Source: Stentor roeselii
Taxonomy: Eukaryota; Ciliophora; Heterotrichea; Heterotrichida; Stentoridae
Length of the DNA: 64,000 nt
Reading direction: 5' to 3'
Assembly: GCA_006503475.1 (NCBI GenBank)
Contig: RSEH01000017.1
Span: 124,001 to 188,000, forward strand
Part shown: one piece after another, positions 57,765 through 64,000 of the stretch
How positions within the stretch are numbered: position 1 is the stretch's first letter
Layout of the letters: every line of letters starts with the position of its first letter
Translations under genes and position numbers: made by a program
Notes under the pieces: generated by a model
What the model was told of the DNA's origin: nothing
The model's database searches: none
Seen by the model: only the letters and a program-made list of their open reading frames with translations

Positions 57765-57906
57765 ATGTTTTTTATTGAGTTGTGATTGCAATGGCTCTGG
57801 ACTTGAACCGGGCTTTTAAATTAATCACGGGCCCTACCCGGTAAGAAATAGAAAGAGTTAGCTACCGATGGAATAAATACTAAAAAAGTTAGTTCAATCA
57901 ATTATA

Positions 57907-58404
57907 TCAAATCACAGGAGTCATTGATTTCAGCTTGATAGCTTTAATATTCGGTGAAAAAATATAGCTCGGATAAGCAACCTCAATTTCTTCTTCTTCA
58001 CCATCCGAAAGTTTAACACTTTCCAAAAACCTTTTTCGTGCCTTTTTGATATAAGGTAATCTTTCTACTTTTGAAATCGAATTTCGAGGTTTTCGAATGA
58101 TTTTAGACTCCTGTTCAATGAGTTGTTTTATGACTTTTCTATGCAACGCGATGCTTTCCTGTAATTTTTCAGTTTGATTCTTGACTTTCCTCATCAACTC
58201 TTTCTGTTTATTTTTGTTGTACTGTTCAACCAACAGGTCCTGCATTTCATTTATTTTTTTCGAGTTTTCTTCTAACTTGATAGAATTTTCCATTCTTTTT
58301 CGTCTCAGGTCATCTTTTATTTTCATCTTCAAGTTTCTTTCTTCTTCTGCAACGAGAAACTTCTGCAAAATGACTTTTTCCCTGTTCTTGATGATGTCGT
58401 CCAT
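57907..58404 (-). CDS. charged coiled-coil protein
   Basis: 165 residues, mostly one long charged helix (about 1-110) with heptad-like spacing, then a basic stretch (SKVERLPYIKKARKRF) and an acidic patch (DGEEEEIEV). No known family. Its start is 37 bp from the start of the divergent exportin-7 gene. A basal-body or axonemal part is possible given its shape, but no motif proves it. Confidence 0.6.
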   Translation of the reverse strand: MDDIIKNREKVILQKFLVAEEERNLKMKIKDDLRRKRMENSIKLEENSKKINEMQDLLVEQYNKNKQKELMRKVKNQTEKLQESIALHRKVIKQLIEQESKIIRKPRNSISKVERLPYIKKARKRFLESVKLSDGEEEEIEVAYPSYIFSPNIKAIKLKSMTPVI

Positions 58405-58441
58405 GGATTAATAATAAGTGAATTGATTCACTCGGATAAAT

Positions 58442-61400
58442 ATGAACGGTTTAGACCTACTTCAACTTGAACGACTTTCAAACGATCTTTATTCCTCTAC
58501 TTCAGCAAAGGTAAGATTTAACAAGGCTAGACAAGATGCGAGTGAATCTTTGCAGGCTTTCTTGGAAAGTCCTTCTAATTTGACTTTGATTTTCGATATC
58601 TTGTCGACCAGTCGCAACTCGCAACTTCTCTACTTATCCCTGGCTTCAATAACAAGACTAGTCCCAAACGAGTGGTTCCGCCTAAACCTCAACGAAAAAA
58701 AAGTAATGCATTCAACTTTATGGTCTCTTTTAACTTCCTCAACCGATTCAAACTACTTAACAAGCGGGGTCTGCAAAGCTCTTGCACGGGTCTCAAGATT
58801 AGGTTTTTCTGAATTCGAAGAAGCGAAAAAAATAGTCTCAAACGTCGAAGTCCTTCTTCAAGAAAACCCATCATTCTTAGAAGTGGGTCTTAAGTTCTTT
58901 TTCGAAATGATACATGAAATAAATGAACCGATCAAAGCGAGAATCGGGTCTGCAGGGAAAAAAACTGCTCAGCTTTTTCGAGAAGAGCCTCTTGGTCGGA
59001 TTTTTTTATTTGTGGTGAATTTTTTGAATAGTTCTTTACAGAAAATATCAAAAGAGCAAATCTTTAGTAGTTTATCAGTGATGAACGCGGCTTTGGGATT
59101 TGATTTTATGGGGATTCAAGCTGATGATACTGGAGAAGATACGAGTTGTCTGCAGATTCCACTTTCCTGGAAAGAGTTATTCGAAAAGCCAATTTTTTTC
59201 GAATTTCTCCAATTCTTAATCATTCATTCAGATGAAGAAGTCGAGTTATTAGCCTGCCGAGCTTTAAACCACGTAGGGGCAGTTCGAAAAAGCATATTCG
59301 CCTCATCAGTCGATCTTCGAAAGGTTTACATAAAAAGATTCTTAAGTGCCAGCCAACAAATAATGCAATCAAAACAACTTCAAACCATTAGTTTACAAGA
59401 GTTCATTCAAGGACTAAAGCGCTTTCTCTGCAACTTCGGCTTAAAAGAAATAAGTGAAACTGAAGACTTAATCCCTTGGCTTGAAGTTCTAGCAAACTAT
59501 TCTCTAGAAACCTTTAAAAGGCCTTCATCGCTTACATCTTCCATTGAAAGTACTCTAATCGTTTGGAACTCAATCATATTCGACTGCAACTTACAACTAA
59601 CTGAAAGTTCAACTCCTCTCAATTCTTACGCAAAAGGACTTTTCAGTACTTTTTTAACCCGTTCACTAGACCTAGTGACTCAAGAAGTATTTGAAAGTAG
59701 CAAAGAACAGGAAGTACGTGAAAATCTTGAACAACTTGCAAATATTTCTCTTTGTTTTTACCCTGAAATGATTAGAAATTTTGAAGAAACATTTTTGGCA
59801 ATAGAAAGAAACTCAAGAGAAAAGGTCTCTTTAAGATTGGCCTGGCTTGTTTTAATTGCTTCGGCATTGATTTCGTTGAAAGATGGGAAAAATGATGAAG
59901 TTGACCTGATGTCGGACGTGACAATCACGCGTCTTGTGTTTGAGTCACTTTCGAAGATGCAGGGTGGATTCTCTTATGTGACGCAAGCGTATTTGTCCTT
60001 CATGCTGGGATTGAGTAAGGTTTATATCAACTGCGCCAATGAGAAGTTCTGGGTGTTGCTGGATAACACCCAGGATTCACTTGATACTACACTTGACTCT
60101 TGTTTAAACTTGATACTTGACTATTGCTTTCAGGTCATGTCAAATGATGAGGAGCGAATTGTGAGTAAGGCTCTGCAAGTCTTGGAACTACTGGCAAAAG
60201 GATATTATTCGAATAAGTATATGATGAAAAATGAAAGAGTTCAGACATTGATGACACGGTATTTGTCGTTTCCGCTTTGTGTCAGTTTTCCTAAACATAG
60301 GAGTAGACTTTTTTTTATACTTGTTCAGCTTTGGCTTAATGAAGACCTATCAACCCCAATCGAAGTTTTTTTAACCCCACTCCAAGACAATCTAAAACAA
60401 CTAGCCAAGACCGGTGAATCCTCCCAATTCGTCCTAACATTCAAAGAACTCGAAGGCATAACCTCAGGCCTAACCAACAGCAAGAATTTTTTAGAGTTTT
60501 TCGAGTGGATCTTTTACAAGTTCCAAGTCGTGATGTCTGCCTGTTCATTTCACTTATACAACCCCAGCGTGATGCATGCCCTTCTAAGTTTTTTACACGA
60601 AATAACTCAAAATCGCAATTCCCGTATAAGATTTGACATAAGTTCAAACTACGGAATCGTTTTTTTCAAGAACATCAGCGCAGTGGTCATCGGTTACGGT
60701 AAAATCGTTCTTGAAAATCGAGAAAGTTCTGATTATTTCAAGCAATTTTACAGTAGCATTAAAAGAATCCTTGGAATCTGCAACAATTTATTCAATGGCG
60801 GGTATGTTCCCTTCGGTGTTTTCGATGTTTTTCAAGATGGCTCATATCACGAGACACTTTCTCTTTATTTTTCGATGCTTGACAGTATGGCGATTTCTGA
60901 AATGTCAGTACTTTCCATTTAGAGTTACCAGAAACTATTAGACATTATTTACGAATTTATTGAAACTTTATGTAAATCACATTTGAAGACTCTTTTCACT
61001 GTTCTCGACATTTCTTGCTTCGTGAAGGTCCTTTTTTACCTAATCCAAGGCATTCGAATCACAAGTAAAAACTATTCAGACATGAAGCACTGCTCGTCAA
61101 CATCAGCGTCAATAAGCCTTCTCTGCGAGTACATCATTAAAGTGAACCAAAAGGACTTCCCTGAGCGAGCTCTCGTCCAAAGTCGCCTAAATCAAAGCGA
61201 GTACTTGCTTTTAGAGCTTTTTCGCAATGTAGTTGAAGTAATCGTTCTAGAAGATAGCAATTATATGTGGTCACTTAGCAAACCGCTGCTCGGACTGATG
61301 ATCATCAACGAACAGCATTTTGAAGAGGTGAAAAATGCTGTCTTAGCGAAGGTTAACTGTTCCGCAGATCTCTATGAAAAGTTGTTTAAAGCCATTCAAG

Positions 61401-61504
61401 ACCTGATGAATGGAGTTTCCAGGACTCTTGATACAAAAAATCGTGACAGGTTCGGAAAAAACTTCGCAACTTTAAGACAAGTACTCGGCCTGGTCTACGC
61501 TTAG
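58442..61504 (+). CDS. XPO7: exportin-7 (RanBP16) with one 15-nt intron
   Basis: Two frames join through a 15-nt intron (60908-60922) into about 1015 residues (human 1087). Helical repeats span the protein. Family-specific lines include QIPLSWKELFEKP, FLEFFEWIFYKFQVVM, NGGYVPFGVFDVF and, after the intron, EDSNYMWSLSKPLLGLMIIN followed by LMNGVSRTL and TKNRDRFGKNF. The second exon restores the last ~190 residues of the exportin fold. Exportin-7 is a Ran-GTP-dependent nuclear transport receptor. The N-terminus is short and matches the family start with LLQLERLSNDLY. No second intron was required. Confidence 0.93.
60908..60922 (+). other. 15-nt spliceosomal intron in the exportin-7 gene
   Basis: GTACTTTCCATTTAG, phase 0. 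The 5' site is GTAC rather than GTAA. Retention gives an in-frame TAG; removal joins two conserved parts of the protein. Confidence 0.93.
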
Positions 61505-61531
61505 GAGAAACACAGTGAATAGTTATATAAT

Positions 61532-62881
61532 ATGGAAGAAGTCACCGACCAAATCGACAGGCTTAATTTAGCCTTACAGCAGGTGATGGACGGTATCGCA
61601 AACGGTTCTTATGAAAGACCTCCTCGACTCTCAGTCACTTCAGCTGACTGGATGGAGCAGGACTCAGAAGATTCTCTTGACATTCCTGACACTTATGAGA
61701 CAAAAGTAGAAGAACTCATGATGGAACTCGATAGATTCAAAATGGTCTCTGAAGACTTCTGGGCTGAACAGGTACGTGGCCAGGTCAAACTCGTCCTAGG
61801 CAAGGCTGAGGTTGCTTCGTTCATCTCGCAGTTGCAAAGCCTTTCAAGTGACGTCCCCTGCACTTTGAAACTAGGGAAAGAGACCTACTCGATTACTTTA
61901 GACAAAGCTGAATGTGGAGGATTCCGTGATGTCACAGTGATCGAAAATAGCATTATTGACTGTGGACATGATATCATGAAAATAAGAAAAGAAATCGCTT
62001 TTGACGTTGAAAGGTCTCTTAAAGCTAAAAAAAATCAACTTATTGATGAAGCTCGAAGGAACTTTGAAGTACAACTTGACAAGTTCGAACAGGTCAAGGC
62101 GGAATACGAGGAAAAACTAAAAGAATGCATTTTATACAGCAATCAACTTGAAATACGTGAAAAAAACATCGAACTTAAAGAACTCGAGTTCAAAAAAACA
62201 GCAAATCAAGGAGAAATCGGTGAAGAAATCGAGAAAAAAATAGAAGAACTTAAGAAAATCGTGGATTCCAGTGAAATAGTTGAACAACCGAAAATCGCTC
62301 TTCAAATCGAACAGTTGAAAAACAAACAGGTTAACTTAAGGACTGAAAAAGTGATAAACGAGTCAAAACAAACCACTTCAGTACTTTCAAGACTCACAAA
62401 AGCAATGGAAAAAGAAGCTTCTCACGATGAAAAAGAAAGAAAAAAACAACTAGACAAGCTTCACGCTGCTCATAATCGAATTCCTTCTGATTTCGACAAA
62501 CCAAGTCTAGCAAGTCTTCGTAAACAAGAAGAAAACTTCAAGATTTACATGGAAAAAGTAAAATCTAAACTAAAACTAAAAGAATCCGAATTAAACGACC
62601 GTGAAAAAGCCTTCCAGGACAAATGGGTAAAAATCACAGCAAGTCAAGATTTCGTTGAATTCATGCGACTTTCAGTTGAAAAGATAAATTCAATGAAAGC
62701 TGAAAACGAGCAAGAACGTGAAGTCCTCGAAAGAGAAAAACTCGACATCATCAACTGGAATGAAAAAATCAGAAGAGTCTGGGCATCGATCGAGTCTTAT
62801 AAAAAGTCCCGTTCGACAGCTGAAATAAACGAGCAGATTCGAGGCCTGGGCATCGATGCGAAGAAATTAGGATTTAATTAA
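61532..62881 (+). CDS. coiled-coil protein with an acidic start
   Basis: 449 residues. An acidic N-terminal region with a globular-looking segment (about 60-150, including FISQLQSLSSDVPCTLKL) is followed by long charged coiled coils (about 165-250, 270-310 and 325-430). Function unknown; the build suits a cytoskeletal or ciliary rod. It ends 19 bp from the convergent RING/TRAF gene, so the 3' UTRs must overlap. Confidence 0.65.
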   Translation: MEEVTDQIDRLNLALQQVMDGIANGSYERPPRLSVTSADWMEQDSEDSLDIPDTYETKVEELMMELDRFKMVSEDFWAEQVRGQVKLVLGKAEVASFISQLQSLSSDVPCTLKLGKETYSITLDKAECGGFRDVTVIENSIIDCGHDIMKIRKEIAFDVERSLKAKKNQLIDEARRNFEVQLDKFEQVKAEYEEKLKECILYSNQLEIREKNIELKELEFKKTANQGEIGEEIEKKIEELKKIVDSSEIVEQPKIALQIEQLKNKQVNLRTEKVINESKQTTSVLSRLTKAMEKEASHDEKERKKQLDKLHAAHNRIPSDFDKPSLASLRKQEENFKIYMEKVKSKLKLKESELNDREKAFQDKWVKITASQDFVEFMRLSVEKINSMKAENEQEREVLEREKLDIINWNEKIRRVWASIESYKKSRSTAEINEQIRGLGIDAKKLGFN

Positions 62882-62900
62882 GATGCTAGACTTACGCTTA

Positions 62901-63287
62901 TCAGACCAACTCCGCATAGTCCCGAATTAACAGGTTTAGATGAACATCGAGGAAGTGCTTGATACGCTCTTCTAAATTTCCTTGAAATCTGCATTCACTG
63001 CAGTTTTTTATGACTTTTTTGCAGGTCTTTCCATGTTCTTCTCGTTGTTTTCGTAGAGGAGACTCGCCACATATGCAGTCGTAAGGAAGTTCTTCGATCA
63101 TTGTTTCGACTATTCGGTTTGGGGTGAAGTGGCAGGTCTTCTTGTGAAGAGGACATCTGCTTAAGTTACCCACGCAGGTTATGCAGAATGTGTTGTTGCA
63201 GCAGGAGGCGATCACTGGAGAGATGAAAAGGTTTTGACAGGTTGGACATGTTAAGTTCTTTCGAAGAGCGTCGCCGAAGGATGACAT
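62901..63287 (-). CDS. small RING plus TRAF-type zinc finger protein
   Basis: 128 residues. A RING-like finger begins at Cys14 (CPTC, then ASCCNNTFCITC, then CPLHKKTC) and is followed by a TRAF-type finger (CICG, then KTCKKVIKNCSECRFQG, then HFLDVH). This two-part start is typical of TRAF-like or RNF41-type ubiquitin ligases, here without any C-terminal domain. Because the first zinc ligand is at residue 14 and there is no other Met before it, the start is fixed. That start is only 8 bp from the start of the divergent HAD gene. Confidence 0.8.
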   Translation of the reverse strand: MSSFGDALRKNLTCPTCQNLFISPVIASCCNNTFCITCVGNLSRCPLHKKTCHFTPNRIVETMIEELPYDCICGESPLRKQREEHGKTCKKVIKNCSECRFQGNLEERIKHFLDVHLNLLIRDYAELV

Positions 63288-63295
63288 TGTTATAA

Positions 63296-64000
63296 ATGAA
63301 GATTAAAGGAGTCATTTTTGATGTTGGACAAACACTCTCTAATCAACTTGATAAGGAAAGATTGGTTGAAAGGAATAAGAAGTACTATGGGTATGTTTAT
63401 GATGAAATATTGGCTAGGGGACTTGACCGGCATTTCCCCAGCCTCTCCTGCACTTCCCGCGAAACCTTCATAGAAGATCTAAACACCTTAAACCTAAGAA
63501 CCCGTTCGGAAAAGAACGAATCAACCGAAGTCTTAAAAGAATACCGAATGAGTGAGCAAACTCTGGACATCTTACTATCAATCGAAGAAAAATCAAACAA
63601 CCCTGTAGAAAAGTCCTCAATAGAATCTTTTTCTCTAAAAGTCCTCGACGAGATCTACTCGGGCACATCAGCTCTCGACGAAGGAGTTTACGAGTTATGG
63701 CCCGACACGAAATCAACTCTTGAGTACCTTCGAAGCCAAGGGTACATTTTAGGTTTAGCATCAAATACAGCACATCCAGTAAAACACGAACACATGTTAG
63801 CAAGACTTGGAATAACTCCTTTAATCGACCATTTCGCAGTCTCTTCTTACATCGGCGTCAGAAAGCCTAACCCTGCAATGGTTGAAAACTTGTTGGAAAA
63901 GATGAAACTTCGGAAAGAAGAAGTCATTGTTGTAGGTGACTTACTTGATAGAGATATTCTGATGGGGAACCTTGCAGGTACTCGCACTGTCTGGATCAAT
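63296..64000 (+). CDS. HAD-superfamily hydrolase, cut by the right edge
   Basis: 235 codons are visible; the gene runs off the window. Motif I is FDVGQTL with nucleophile Asp9 and Gly where many HAD phosphatases have the second Asp. Motif II is LASNTA, motif III GVRKPNPAM with the Lys, and motif IV VVGDLLDRDI with metal-binding Asp residues. A helical cap lies at about 15-130. This is the haloacid-dehalogenase/phosphatase type with cap C1; the substrate is not evident. Replacement of the second Asp of motif I may alter phosphatase activity. The start sits 8 bp from the divergent RING/TRAF gene. Confidence 0.85.
   Translation, partial: MKIKGVIFDVGQTLSNQLDKERLVERNKKYYGYVYDEILARGLDRHFPSLSCTSRETFIEDLNTLNLRTRSEKNESTEVLKEYRMSEQTLDILLSIEEKSNNPVEKSSIESFSLKVLDEIYSGTSALDEGVYELWPDTKSTLEYLRSQGYILGLASNTAHPVKHEHMLARLGITPLIDHFAVSSYIGVRKPNPAMVENLLEKMKLRKEEVIVVGDLLDRDILMGNLAGTRTVWIN

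Noticed and set aside
57770-57870. tRNA-like B-box (GGTTCAAGTCC on the minus strand) just upstream of ARL2BP
   Set aside because: The T-stem does not pair well, no matching acceptor ends or proper D-arm and anticodon arm can be folded, so only the box-like string is present.
1-64000. Transposons, retroelements or virus-like genes
   Set aside because: No reverse transcriptase, transposase, integrase, capsid-like gene, long terminal repeats or inverted ends were seen.

Overview
The window looks like macronuclear DNA of a heterotrich ciliate, most likely Stentor. Four introns can be placed with confidence, and each is exactly 15 nt with GT...TAG ends. The standard genetic code is used: conserved proteins such as RAD51, the PP2A scaffold and exportin-7 read through without in-frame TAA, TAG or TGA, and all three codons end genes. 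The DNA is AT-rich and very compact, and most genes are single open frames with gaps of 0-60 bp. Exactly 15-nt introns with an unmodified code are, to my knowledge, a hallmark of Stentor; Blepharisma reads TGA as Trp. This assignment is inference.

Layout. 1-6.8 kb holds a decayed copy and then an intact gene of a large receptor family (+ strand) that has two tandem Venus-flytrap-like ectodomain modules and a multi-pass membrane part. 7.3-31.9 kb is dense housekeeping and signalling: EF-hand, ankyrin, CAMK-like kinase, coiled-coil proteins, an MRH-like secreted protein, a 12-repeat TPR protein, a TMEM184/OST-alpha membrane protein, PP2A scaffold, SCP-like phosphatase, ALG13, PP2C, SMI1/KNR4-like, DYRK kinase, RING/B-box protein and dymeclin. 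32.3-35.5 kb has two tandem claudin-like four-TM proteins with Pro/Tyr-rich tails. 36.7-39.3 kb holds a TRAF-finger/UIM protein, a basic protein and an inositol-polyphosphate 5-phosphatase. 39.5-51.3 kb is the second receptor cluster on the minus strand: intact, broken, intact. 51.7-64 kb returns to dense genes: small orphans, NDUFS4, RAD51, ARL2BP, exportin-7, coiled coils, a RING/TRAF finger protein and a HAD hydrolase cut by the window edge.

How the genes relate. I see no metabolic operon. The shared themes are phospho-signalling (two kinases, three phosphatase-type enzymes, one phosphatase scaffold), membrane-anchored proteins with N-terminal Met-Gly, coiled-coil and possible centrin-binding cytoskeletal proteins, and a surface-receptor family that is duplicating and dying in place.

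The most unusual signals are: (1) the tandem-flytrap receptor family with pseudogenes and a gene-conversion-like tract; (2) an array of GGGTGTTA units, one heterotrich telomere unit each, spaced mostly 23 bp apart between two divergent genes; (3) divergent start codons only 8 bp apart; (4) patches of G/C strand skew that follow gene orientation in the gaps; and (5) co-directional genes separated by 0-4 nt. No CRISPR array, rRNA, convincing tRNA or transposon was seen.
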